NCBI RefSeq assembly: GCF_014202475.1
Contig: NZ_JACHGV010000004.1
Coordinates: forward strand, 124,001-188,000
Direction of reading: 5' to 3'
Source: Streptomyces paradoxus
GTDB lineage: Bacteria > Actinomycetota > Actinomycetes > Streptomycetales > Streptomycetaceae
Length of the DNA: 64,000 nucleotides
The notes beneath the pieces are model-generated. The model had not been told where the DNA came from. It ran no database searches and saw nothing but the letters and a program-made list of their open reading frames with translations. Below, one piece after another: positions 31,240-39,404 of this stretch (position 1 is its first letter; every line of letters begins with the position of its first letter). A program made the translations under genes and the position numbers.

Positions 31240-31494
31240 CTACTTCCACTGGGTCGAGACACCGAATCCGGCCGCGATGAAGCCGAAGCCCACCACGATG
31301 TTCCAGTTGCCCAGCGAGTCGATGGGCAGCGAGCCGTCGGTGACGTAGAAGACGACGATCCAGGCCAGGCCGATGAGGAACATGGCCAGCATGACCGGCG
31401 CGACCCAGGCACGGTTGCTCAGCTTGATGGCGGTCGTCTGCTTGGCAGGCGGCGGCGTGTAGTCGGCCTTCTTGCGGATACGTGACTTCGGCAC
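31240..31494 (-). CDS. crgA: Cell division protein CrgA
   Basis: The 84-aa protein starts [18 protein letters not shown] and has two transmembrane helices ([20 protein letters not shown] and [15 protein letters not shown]). CrgA inhibits or tunes FtsZ-ring assembly and sporulation septation in Streptomyces and binds FtsI/PBPs in mycobacteria. The GTG start at 31494 matches the known protein length; the frame continues upstream without support. Confidence 0.96.
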   Translation of the reverse strand: MPKSRIRKKADYTPPPAKQTTAIKLSNRAWVAPVMLAMFLIGLAWIVVFYVTDGSLPIDSLGNWNIVVGFGFIAAGFGVSTQWK

Positions 31495-31633
31495 GAGGGT
31501 CTCTCCTGTCGATGCGCTGCGTGGCCGCGCAGGTAACTGGGTCGGTCTCGGGGCAGCGTAAGGGGACTCCGATTGCTCCCCCGGGCGTCCGTTAGCGTAG
31601 TGCTTCCGCCGCGCCGAAGGAGATAAGGGTACG

Positions 31634-32416
31634 TTGAGCAATTCTGCCGACTCCCCCGGGACGGGATCCACCCCTGAGCGCGCGCGGCGTTTCCGGCCTG
31701 TGCGCGTCCTCACGGCGGCCGTGTTCGCGCTCGCGGGTCTCATTTTCTTCACCAGCTTCAACACCGCCAAGGGCACCAACATCCGCACGGACACCTCCCT
31801 GCTGAAGCTGTCCGATCTCATCCACGAGCGCAGCCAGGAGAACGGCGAGCTGGATGAGACGAACGGGGCCCTGCGCAAGGACATAGAGGCCCTCGCCGAG
31901 CGCGACGACGGCAGCACCAAGGCGGAGGACGACAAGCTCTCGGCCCTGGAGAAGCGCGCGGGCACGCAGAAGCTCAAGGGTGACTCGCTCACGGTCACGC
32001 TCAACGACGCTCCGCCGGACGCCACCGCCAAGCTCCCCGGTTATCCGGAGCCGCAGCCCGACTACCTGGTCATCCACCAGCAGGATCTGCAGGCGGTGGT
32101 GAACGCGCTGTGGCAGGGCGGGGCCAAGGGCATCAAGGTCATGGACCAGCGGCTGATCTCCACCAGCGCGGTGCGCTGCGTGGGCAACACCCTGATCCTC
32201 CAGGGCCGCGTCTACTCGCCGCCGTACAAGATCACGGCGGTCGGGGACCCGGGCAAGCTGCAGAAGGCACTCGCGGCCTCGCCGGCGATCCAGAACTACA
32301 TGGTCTACGTCAATGTCTACGGGCTCGGATGGAAAGTCGAGGAGAACGGCCCGGTGACTCTGCCCGGCTACTCGGGCACAGTGGATCTGCATTACGCGAA
32401 GCCCGTGGAGCAGTAG
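31634..32416 (+). CDS. DUF881 family membrane protein
   Basis: The 260-aa product has one N-terminal transmembrane helix (residues 24-42), a short coiled coil ([20 protein letters not shown] to about residue 115) and the extracytoplasmic DUF881 domain ([38 protein letters not shown]). The family is widespread in actinobacteria beside division genes; biochemical role unknown. TTG at 31634 follows AAGGAGATAAGG. The divergent crgA start is 139 bp away. Confidence 0.88.
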   Translation: MSNSADSPGTGSTPERARRFRPVRVLTAAVFALAGLIFFTSFNTAKGTNIRTDTSLLKLSDLIHERSQENGELDETNGALRKDIEALAERDDGSTKAEDDKLSALEKRAGTQKLKGDSLTVTLNDAPPDATAKLPGYPEPQPDYLVIHQQDLQAVVNALWQGGAKGIKVMDQRLISTSAVRCVGNTLILQGRVYSPPYKITAVGDPGKLQKALAASPAIQNYMVYVNVYGLGWKVEENGPVTLPGYSGTVDLHYAKPVEQ

Positions 32417-32436
32417 CCGGACCGGGGGAGCTGCCG

Positions 32437-33114
32437 GTGCGCGTGATCGTCAGGACCGTCAGCGAACTGTGCATCACCGTCGGCAGCGTGATCGTGCTGT
32501 TCGTCGTGTACGTGCTCTTCTGGACCGGTGTGCGGGCCGACGGCGTCATGGACGACCAGATCGACCTGCTCCGCAAGGAGTGGTCGAAGCCCCGTCCGCC
32601 GGCCGGCGGTGCCCCAGCGGGCCCTGTGAAGCCCGCGCCCTATGCCAAGGGCAGGCCTTTCGCGATCATGTACATCCCGCGGCTTGGTTTCACGTGGAAC
32701 AAGCCCGTGCTCGAAGGCACCGCGACCGGCACGCTGAAGAAGGGCCTCGGGCACTACGCGGAGACCGCCCGGCTCGGGCAGAGGGGTAATTTCGCGGTCG
32801 CCGGTCACCGCCGCACCCACGGCGACCCCTTCAAGGACTTTCCCGAGCTCAGGCGGGGTGACGCCGTGGTGCTGACCGACGGTACGACCTGGTTCACGTA
32901 TCGGGTCGACAAAGGCCCGTACAAAACAGTGCCGTCGGACATCGAGGTGATCGACCCTGTCCCACGTACATCCGGGTACACGCGTTCGGGCCGGTATCTG
33001 ACGCTGACCACGTGCGAACCGGAGTGGGGGCACAGTCACCGGCTGATCGTCTGGGCGCACCTGGACTCGACCCAGCCTGTGGAGGCCGGGAAACCAGAGG
33101 CGCTGCGCCGTTAG
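32437..33114 (+). CDS. Class E sortase (first of three)
   Basis: The 225-aa type II membrane protein has one N-terminal transmembrane helix (about residues 9-30) and the sortase barrel. Catalytic residues are H124 (AGHRRTHG), C193 (LTTCEPEW) and R202 (SHRLIVWA). Class E sortases anchor LAxTG-type proteins such as long chaplins to the cell wall. The cysteine is followed by EPEW rather than TP as in the other two copies, so specificity may differ. GTG 32437 follows GGGGGAG, 20 bp after the DUF881 stop. Confidence 0.9.
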   Translation: MRVIVRTVSELCITVGSVIVLFVVYVLFWTGVRADGVMDDQIDLLRKEWSKPRPPAGGAPAGPVKPAPYAKGRPFAIMYIPRLGFTWNKPVLEGTATGTLKKGLGHYAETARLGQRGNFAVAGHRRTHGDPFKDFPELRRGDAVVLTDGTTWFTYRVDKGPYKTVPSDIEVIDPVPRTSGYTRSGRYLTLTTCEPEWGHSHRLIVWAHLDSTQPVEAGKPEALRR

Positions 33115-33167
33115 TCTGGTGGCTGTACGGCGTGGGTCTGGTGCCGTGGTACGACGGAAGGGACGGC

Positions 33168-33329
33168 ATGTACGGCTGGATCTGGCGGCATCTGCCGGGG
33201 AACACGTGGGTGAAGGCAGTGATCTCGCTCGTCCTGGTCGTGGCCGTGGTCTACGTCCTCTTCCAGTACGTCTTCCCGTGGGCGGAGCCGCTGCTGCCCT
33301 TCAACGATGTGACGGTGGACAATCAGTGA
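33168..33329 (+). CDS. Small single-pass membrane protein
   Basis: The 53-aa product starts MYGWIWRHLPGNTWVKAVIS, with one transmembrane helix (about residues 15-37) and an acidic C-terminus (FNDVTVDNQ). It is conserved at this position in streptomycetes from memory. GGAAGGGACG precedes the ATG, and its stop overlaps the amidotransferase start (GTGA). Role unknown; the setting suggests cell-envelope function. Confidence 0.82.
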   Translation: MYGWIWRHLPGNTWVKAVISLVLVVAVVYVLFQYVFPWAEPLLPFNDVTVDNQ

Positions 33330-33964
33330 GCGCGCGCATTCTCGTCGTCGACAACTACGACAGCTTCGTCTTCAACCTGGTCCAGTACCTGTATCAGCTG
33401 GGTGCCGAGTGTGAGGTCCTGCGCAACGACGAGGTGTCGACGGCGCATGCCCAGGACGGTTTCGACGGGGTTCTGCTCTCCCCGGGGCCCGGCACGCCGG
33501 AGCAGGCCGGCGTCTGCGTGGACATGGTCCGGCACTGTGCCGGCACGGGCGTCCCGGTCTTCGGTGTCTGCCTGGGCATGCAGTCCATGCAGGTGGCGTA
33601 CGGCGGTGTGGTGGACCGTGCGCCGGAGCTGCTGCACGGCAAGACGTCGCTGGTGGAGCACGGCGGCGGTGGTGTCTTCGCGGGTCTGCCGTCGCCGTTC
33701 ACGGCGACGCGTTACCACTCGCTGGCCGCGGAGCCGGCAACGGTGCCGGCGGAGCTGGAGGTCACGGCCCGTACGCACGACGGCATCGTGATGGGCCTCA
33801 GGCACCGGGAACTGCCGGTGGAGGGTGTGCAGTTCCATCCCGAGTCGGTGCTGACGGAGCACGGGCACCGGATGCTGGCCAACTGGCTGGTGGAGTGCGG
33901 CGATCAGGGTGCGGTGGCGAGGTCGGCGGGGCTCGCCCCGGTGGTGGGCAGGGCCTCGGCGTGA
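33326..33964 (+). CDS. Class I glutamine amidotransferase (anthranilate/aminodeoxychorismate synthase component II)
   Basis: The 212-aa protein starts MSARILVVDNYDSFVFNLVQ. The nucleophile is in FGVCLGMQ (about C80) with the catalytic His-Glu in GVQFHPESVLTEHG. These domains supply ammonia from glutamine to chorismate-using partners (TrpE or PabB), but no such partner is in this window. It may serve folate (PabA) or tryptophan synthesis. It overlaps both neighbours by 4 bp, an unusual operon with sortases. Confidence 0.88.
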   Translation: MSARILVVDNYDSFVFNLVQYLYQLGAECEVLRNDEVSTAHAQDGFDGVLLSPGPGTPEQAGVCVDMVRHCAGTGVPVFGVCLGMQSMQVAYGGVVDRAPELLHGKTSLVEHGGGGVFAGLPSPFTATRYHSLAAEPATVPAELEVTARTHDGIVMGLRHRELPVEGVQFHPESVLTEHGHRMLANWLVECGDQGAVARSAGLAPVVGRASA

Positions 33965-35130
33965 CCGCGCTGCGCCCCGAGCGCGAGTCCGACACCTCGT
34001 ACGGGCAGCAGTCGTACGGGGTGTCGGGCGCGTTCGAGGACTGGTCGGGTGGAGGGGGGTACGGTGCGTCCCCGCAGGGGGAGCCGTATCCGCCGGGACC
34101 GGGGCCGGGAGCGCAGTCGCAGTCCGGTCCGCGGCATCCGGGGCAGTACGCGTCGTACGAGCCCGTCCCGGAGGAGTCGTATCTGCCGCCCGTCGACGAG
34201 GAGACGGTGGCGCTGCGGATTCCGGATCCACCGATGGAGTCCGGCGACCCCGTGGCGGGCTCTGCGGCGTCTTCGGGTGCGCGGCGGGACGGATCCCCCC
34301 AGGGCGGGCGTGCGGCCCGCAGGAAGGCCGCCAAACGCCGTCATGGGCGCCATGGCGGTGCGCCGGACACCTCTTCGGCTGCTCAGGCCGACGACGGGGG
34401 CCGCTCGCGGGCGCCGTTGTCGCGGGTCGAGGCGCGGCGGCAGGCACGGGCGGGCAAGCCCGGCCCGGCGGTCGTCGCGAGCCGGGCGATAGGCGAGGTG
34501 TTCATCACCACCGGCGTGCTGATGCTGCTGTTCGTCACCTACCAGCTGTGGTGGACGAACGTCCGGGCGCATGCCCAGGCGGGCAAGGAGGCCAGCAGCC
34601 TGCAGAACGACTGGGCGAGCGGCAAGCGCAACCCTGGGGCTTTCGAGCCGGGGCAGGGCTTCGCCATTCTGCACATCCCCAAGCTGGACGTGGTGGTCCC
34701 GATCGCCGAGGGCACCAACAGCAAGGGTGTGCTCGACCGCGGCATGGTCGGCCACTACGCCGAGGGTGCGCTGAAGACGGCGATGCCCGGTGACAAGACC
34801 GGGAACTTCGGGCTCGCGGGCCACCGCAACACCCACGGAGAACCGTTCCGGTACATCAACAGGCTCGCTCCGGGCGATCCGATCGTCGTGGAGACGCAGG
34901 ACGAGTACTTCGTCTACAAGATGGCGTCGATCCTGCCGGTGACGCCGCCGAGCAACACGAGCGTTCTGAATCCGGTGCCCGCGGGGTCCGGATTCACCAA
35001 GCCCGGCCGCTACATCACGCTGACCACGTGCACGCCGGAGTTCACCAGCAAGTACCGGATGATCGTCTGGGGCAAGATGGTCGAGGAACGGCCGCGCAGC
35101 AAGGGCAAGCCGGATGCGCTCGTCAGTTAA
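33961..35130 (+). CDS. Class E sortase with long cytoplasmic N-terminus (second of three)
   Basis: The 389-aa product has a roughly 170-residue disordered, Gly/Pro/Tyr then Arg-rich cytoplasmic region. One transmembrane helix follows (about 177-196) and then the sortase domain. Catalytic residues are H288 (AGHRNTHG), C357 (LTTCTPEF) and R366 (KYRMIVWG). It resembles SrtE1/SrtE2 of S. coelicolor, which attach chaplins to peptidoglycan for aerial growth. The GTG start overlaps the amidotransferase stop by 4 bp. Confidence 0.92.
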   Translation: MTALRPERESDTSYGQQSYGVSGAFEDWSGGGGYGASPQGEPYPPGPGPGAQSQSGPRHPGQYASYEPVPEESYLPPVDEETVALRIPDPPMESGDPVAGSAASSGARRDGSPQGGRAARRKAAKRRHGRHGGAPDTSSAAQADDGGRSRAPLSRVEARRQARAGKPGPAVVASRAIGEVFITTGVLMLLFVTYQLWWTNVRAHAQAGKEASSLQNDWASGKRNPGAFEPGQGFAILHIPKLDVVVPIAEGTNSKGVLDRGMVGHYAEGALKTAMPGDKTGNFGLAGHRNTHGEPFRYINRLAPGDPIVVETQDEYFVYKMASILPVTPPSNTSVLNPVPAGSGFTKPGRYITLTTCTPEFTSKYRMIVWGKMVEERPRSKGKPDALVS

Positions 35131-35143
35131 GGGCAGATGACCA

Positions 35144-35893
35144 GTGGCAGCGACCACCGACACGGATCACGAGAAGCACACCGGCGGGGCGTCCCGGCCG
35201 CCTGCGCAACGGCGCAGGCCCGGCCCGTTCGCGATGGCGGTCAGCTTCTTCGGGGAACTCCTCATCACCGCGGGCCTGGTCCTCGGGCTGTTCGTCGTCT
35301 ACTCGTTGTGGTGGACGAACGTGGTCGCCGACCGTGCGGCGGGCAAGCAGGCGGACAAGGTCCGTGAGGACTGGGCGCAGGGCCGGGGCGGGCCCGGTGC
35401 GCTGAACACTAAGAGCGGCATCGGCTTCCTGCACGTGCCGGCGATGGCGAACGGCGAGGTCCTGGTCGAGAAGGGCACGTCGAACAAGATCCTCAACGAC
35501 GGTGTGGCCGGCTACTACACGGACCCCGTCAAGGCGACCCTGCCGATGTCGGGCAAGGACGGCAACTTCTCCCTCGCCGCCCACCGGGACGGCCACGGTG
35601 CCAAGTTCCACAACATCGACAAGATCAAGAAGGGCGACCCGATCGTCTTCGAGACGAAGGACAAGTGGTACGTCTACAAGGTCTACGACATCCTTCCCGA
35701 GACCTCGAAGTACAACGTCAAGGTCCTCTCGCAGGTCCCGAAGGAGTCCGGCAGGAAGAAGCCGGGCCACTACATCACGCTGACGACCTGTACGCCGGTG
35801 TACACGAGCACGTACCGGTACGTGGTGTGGGGTGAGCTGGAGCGGGTGGAGAAGGTGAACGCGGACCGGACACCGCCGAAGGAACTGGGCTGA
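35144..35893 (+). CDS. Class E sortase (third of three)
   Basis: The 249-aa product has a short basic N-terminus, a transmembrane helix (about residues 33-57) and the sortase domain. Catalytic residues are H147 (AAHRDGHG), C216 (LTTCTPVY) and R225 (TYRYVVWG). It is close to the preceding copy and 13 bp downstream of it, consistent with tandem duplication. A strong hairpin ends the unit. Confidence 0.92.
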   Translation: MAATTDTDHEKHTGGASRPPAQRRRPGPFAMAVSFFGELLITAGLVLGLFVVYSLWWTNVVADRAAGKQADKVREDWAQGRGGPGALNTKSGIGFLHVPAMANGEVLVEKGTSNKILNDGVAGYYTDPVKATLPMSGKDGNFSLAAHRDGHGAKFHNIDKIKKGDPIVFETKDKWYVYKVYDILPETSKYNVKVLSQVPKESGRKKPGHYITLTTCTPVYTSTYRYVVWGELERVEKVNADRTPPKELG

Positions 35894-35927
35894 CCGTCTT
35901 CTTCGGGGGAGGCGGGCCGCTAGCATG

Positions 35928-35974
35928 ACGGAGGCCCGAAGCCGCAACCAACTCTTGCGGCTTCGGGCCTCCGT
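35928..35974. terminator. Bidirectional terminator between sortase and nuclease genes
   Basis: A 20-bp perfect stem (35928-35947 with 35955-35974; core GGAGGCCCGAAGCCGCAA) has a CCAACTC loop. It separates the plus-strand sortase operon from the minus-strand nuclease. Confidence 0.9.
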
Positions 35975-35990
35975 TGCGGTCGGGCCGTCG

Positions 35991-37022
35991 TCACTCCAGG
36001 ACGGTCAGGGCCGCCCCGGCGCTCCATTCCTCCAGCAGCCCACGGTGTACGGCGGTGATGCCGTTCTCGGCCGCGATGTTGAGGGCGTCGCGGGTGAAGG
36101 GGCAGGTCGCCACGAACAGGGCCACTTCGGAGTGGTGCAGGACCTTGGCCGCCCCGAGGAACTTCTGGATTTCGGGGCTGGTGATGGAGAGGTGGGGCGC
36201 GAACCTCTTGCACTGGACGACGATGCGCCGCCCGTCGGCTGTGTGCGCGGTGATGTCGATGCCCCGGTCCCTTCCGCCGCCTTGCACGACGACGTTGGTG
36301 CAGCCGTCGCGGCGCAGCAGTTCGGCGACGTGTTCTTCGAACTCGCGCCCGTTCATGGCGTCCATGGCGGCCATGACTCCGGCGAGGGGGCGGCCCTCCC
36401 GGGGGGCTTCCAGCCGCTGCAGCCGGGTGTGGTGCTGCCGGAGCCGCTTCTCGATGCGCTGGACGCCTGCCCGGAGGGCGGTCAGCTCTCGCCGGTGCTC
36501 GCCCGAGGTTTCGATCAGGGCGTTGAACAGGGGGACGACTGTCCTCCCCAGGATGTGGGTGATGCGCTGGTCGATGCGGGCGTCCAGGGAGGCGGCGTCG
36601 GCCGGGACAAAGTTTTCCACAGGCTGTGTGCGCGCCAGGTACTCCATGTCGAGGAGGTACACACGCACCTGACGTGCGACGTCGCTGTCCCGGAGCAGCA
36701 TGGCGATGTTGAGGACGGCGCGCCGGGGGAAGAGGGCCAGGGATCGGGTGCGTGACTGGATTCCACTGAGTTGCTTAAAGTTACTCAGTTCCGTCCCGGT
36801 CAGGACTCGGTATCCGCTCGCTTCGAGTTCCGCACGGTGGTCGTGCACGAGAGCCCGGATGACTTCCACCGTCACCGAGAAGTAGGACGCCACCATCGCG
36901 GTCGTCACATGCATCCCGTCCGGCAGCAGCGACAGGGCCTTGACCCTGTCGAGTACGTCCGTGCGGTCGAGCACGCTGCCGCGCAGGGTCTGTGATTCCA
37001 GCAAGGCCGTTTCGTTGATCAC
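35991..37022 (-). CDS. Mrr-like restriction endonuclease with N-terminal putative DNA-binding domain
   Basis: The 343-aa protein has two parts. Residues about 15-135 (LDRVKALSLLPDGMHVTTAM, YRVLTGTELSNFKQLSGIQ, RRAVLNIAMLLRDSDVARQV) resemble phage-antirepressor/Rha-like sequences found in streptomycetes. A coiled region (about 175-205) follows. The C-terminal PD-(D/E)XK Mrr domain has E229/E230, D256 in RGIDI and Q270-x-K272 in VVQCKRF. No methyltransferase is adjacent, so a modified-DNA (type IV-like) nuclease or another DNA-processing role is possible. GTG 37022 follows GGAGGA. It interrupts the sortase-pknB neighbourhood and looks accessory. Confidence 0.75.
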   Translation of the reverse strand: MINETALLESQTLRGSVLDRTDVLDRVKALSLLPDGMHVTTAMVASYFSVTVEVIRALVHDHRAELEASGYRVLTGTELSNFKQLSGIQSRTRSLALFPRRAVLNIAMLLRDSDVARQVRVYLLDMEYLARTQPVENFVPADAASLDARIDQRITHILGRTVVPLFNALIETSGEHRRELTALRAGVQRIEKRLRQHHTRLQRLEAPREGRPLAGVMAAMDAMNGREFEEHVAELLRRDGCTNVVVQGGGRDRGIDITAHTADGRRIVVQCKRFAPHLSITSPEIQKFLGAAKVLHHSEVALFVATCPFTRDALNIAAENGITAVHRGLLEEWSAGAALTVLE

Positions 37023-37150
37023 GTTCTGTCCTCCGGCTCGTATGGCCGGGGCAGGGTTCCGATGCCCCACCCCACCCGGTGAACGAGTCGGGACATATGA
37101 AGACACGATCGATGGACGCACGCTCTTGCGAGATGCCGTCGGCGGTGCAC

Positions 37151-37189
37151 CACAGAGCCCCCGGCCTCTGGGAGGCCGGGGGCTCTGTG
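37151..37189 (-). terminator. Hairpin downstream of pknB
   Basis: An 18-bp perfect stem (37151-37168 with 37172-37189, core CAGAGCCCCCGGCCT) with a 3-nt loop lies 25 bp beyond the pknB stop and upstream of the nuclease start. It probably ends the fhaA-to-pknB transcript. Confidence 0.78.
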
Positions 37190-37213
37190 ATGTGACGGTG
37201 TGGCGGGGCGGGG

Positions 37214-39234
37214 TCAGTCGTCCTCGTTGCTGCCGTTGAGGCCGCCGAAGATGCCGCCGTTGCCGTTGCCGCCGTTGTTGTTGCCGCCTCCGACGCCGAC
37301 GGTCTGAAGGATGATCGTCGTCGCCGCCGGGTCGTCGACCTCCTGGTTGGGACCCGGGTTCTGGCCGGCGACGAGGGCGTTGTCGCTCTGGTCGCTGCCA
37401 CCCGCGAACTGGATATTGGTGAAGCCGGCCTGCGCGAGGATCTGCTTGGCCTGGCCGACCGTCTGACCGACGACCTGCGGGACCTTGACCTTCTCCTGCT
37501 TCTTCTTCTTGCCGATCTGGATGTTGACCGACGAGTTCGGGTCGACGGCCGTGCCGGCCTGCGGCGTGGTCTGGATGACCTTGCCGACCTGGTTGTCGTC
37601 GTCGGTCTCCACCTCGGTGCAGTTGCCGACCAGGTTGCTGGCCTGCATCTGCTGCTTGGCCGCGTCACAGCTCTGGCCGAGCACGTCCGGGACGGTGGAC
37701 TTCTCCGCCTCCTTGGCGACGGTCAGGGTGATCGTGGAGCCCTTCTCCTGCTCCGTGTCGCCGTCGGGGTCCTGCCTGATGACCACGCCGGGGGTGCGGT
37801 CGGACTCCTCGGTCTTCTGCTCGACCTTGAAGCCCTTCGCATCGAGTTGGGCCGCGGCCTTGTCGTAGGTCAGGCCCGTGACGTCCGGCACGGTCACCTT
37901 CGGTGCCCCGGTCGACACGACCAGGGGATGGTGTCGCCCTTGTTGACCTTCGCCTGGAACTTGGGGTTCTGGGAGCAGATCCTGCCCTCGGGCTGGCTGT
38001 CGCAGGGCTTGTTGGAGAAGCTCAGTTTGAGGTCGGAGTTGACGGCCAGCTTCTCGGCGCTGTTCTTCGTCTCGCCGACGAAGTTTGGCGCCTCGAGGGT
38101 GTCGTTGCTCGCGCCGCCGTCGCCGCTGAACGCCCACCGGCCGATCAGGATCGCCCCGACCAGGACGAGGATGCCCGCCACCACCAGCAGGATCGTGGAG
38201 GTGTTGGACTTGCGCTGCTGCCCGCGGCGCCGGTCGGGGCGGTCGTCGTAGCCGAAGCCGCCGTCGTCGGGGTTCATGGGGGGCAGCATGGACGTGGCGC
38301 CGGCGCCGGAGTCGGCGCGCAGGGCCGTCGTCGGCTGGTCGTCGGGGTAACCGCCGTAACCCACCGCGCCCATCGCGGCCGTGGCGGCGACGGGCTGGCC
38401 GTCGAGGCAGGCCTCGATGTCGGCGCGCATCTCGTCGGCCGACTGGTAGCGGTAGTCCGGGTCCTTGACGAGCGCCTTCAGCACGATCGCGTCCATCTCG
38501 GGCGTGATCTCGGGGTCGAAGACGCTCGGCGACTGCGGCTCCTCGCGCACGTGCTGGTAGGCCACGGCCACCGGGGAGTCGCCGACGAACGGCGGGCGGA
38601 CGGTCAGCAGTTCGTAGAGGAGACAGCCGGTGGAGTACAGGTCGGAGCGGGCGTCGACCTGCTCGCCCTTGGCCTGCTCCGGGGAGAGGTACTGGGCGGT
38701 GCCGATCACCGCTGAGGTCTGCGTCATCGTCATGCCGGAGTCGCCCATGGCGCGGGCGATGCCGAAGTCCATGACCTTGACCTGGCCGTTGCGCGTCAGC
38801 ATGACGTTCGCCGGCTTGATGTCGCGGTGGACGATGCCGGCGCGGTGGGAGTACTCCAGGGCCTGGAGGATGCCGATGGTCATCTCCATGGCCCGCTCCG
38901 GCAGCAGCTTGCGGCCGGAGTGCAGCAGTTCACGCAGGGTCGAGCCGTCCACGTACTCCATGACGATGTACGGGATCGACACGTTGTCGATGTAGTCCTC
39001 GCCCGTGTCGTAGACCGCGACGATCGCGGGATGGTTGAGCGAGGCGGCCGACTGGGCCTCCCGGCGGAACCGGGCCTGGAAGGAAGGGTCACGCGCGAGA
39101 TCCGCGCGCAGCGTCTTCACCGCCACGGTGCGGCCGAGGCGGGTGTCATGCGCGAGGTATACCTCCGCCATGCCACCACGCCCGAGCACCTGGCCCAGTT
39201 CGTACCGGCCGCCGAGGCGACGCGGCTCTTCCAT
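37214..39234 (-). pseudogene. pknB: PASTA-domain Ser/Thr kinase PknB, frameshifted
   Basis: The N-terminal frame (39234 to 37894) encodes a complete kinase: Lys40, HRD 136-138, DFG 156-158, transmembrane helix about 347-368 and the start of the first PASTA repeat. It goes out of frame at a four-base C run (GGGG at 37923-37926 on the plus strand) and stops. The -1 base frame continues seamlessly as LVVSTGAPKVTVPDVTG and carries the remaining PASTA repeats and a Gly/Asn-rich tail to 37214. Adding one base restores a 673-aa PknB. It could be a sequencing error or a recent mutation. The kinase senses peptidoglycan fragments and acts opposite the PP2C phosphatase upstream. Confidence 0.9.
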
Positions 39235-39404
39235 AGCTACCTACCAGCCCTCTCCGTCGGTCCCGACCGGCATGCTTGTAACGGTCGGAGGCTGCCGTCC
39301 GGGCCTACCGTACCCGGCTCGCTTTGTGTGACCTGGCCAAGCCCGTCAGCCGATACAGGACCGGTATCGCAACGTGCACCGATGTGAAGCAGGCGTGAGC
39401 GGGG

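Noticed and set aside
32687..32700. parS-like GTTTCACGTGGAAC
   Set aside because: One mismatch in the core palindrome and location inside the first sortase coding sequence; probably chance.
37214..38137. Separate PASTA-only gene downstream of pknB
   Set aside because: The frame begins inside the kinase sequence without a start site and completes the interrupted PASTA repeat, so it is the shifted remainder of pknB.
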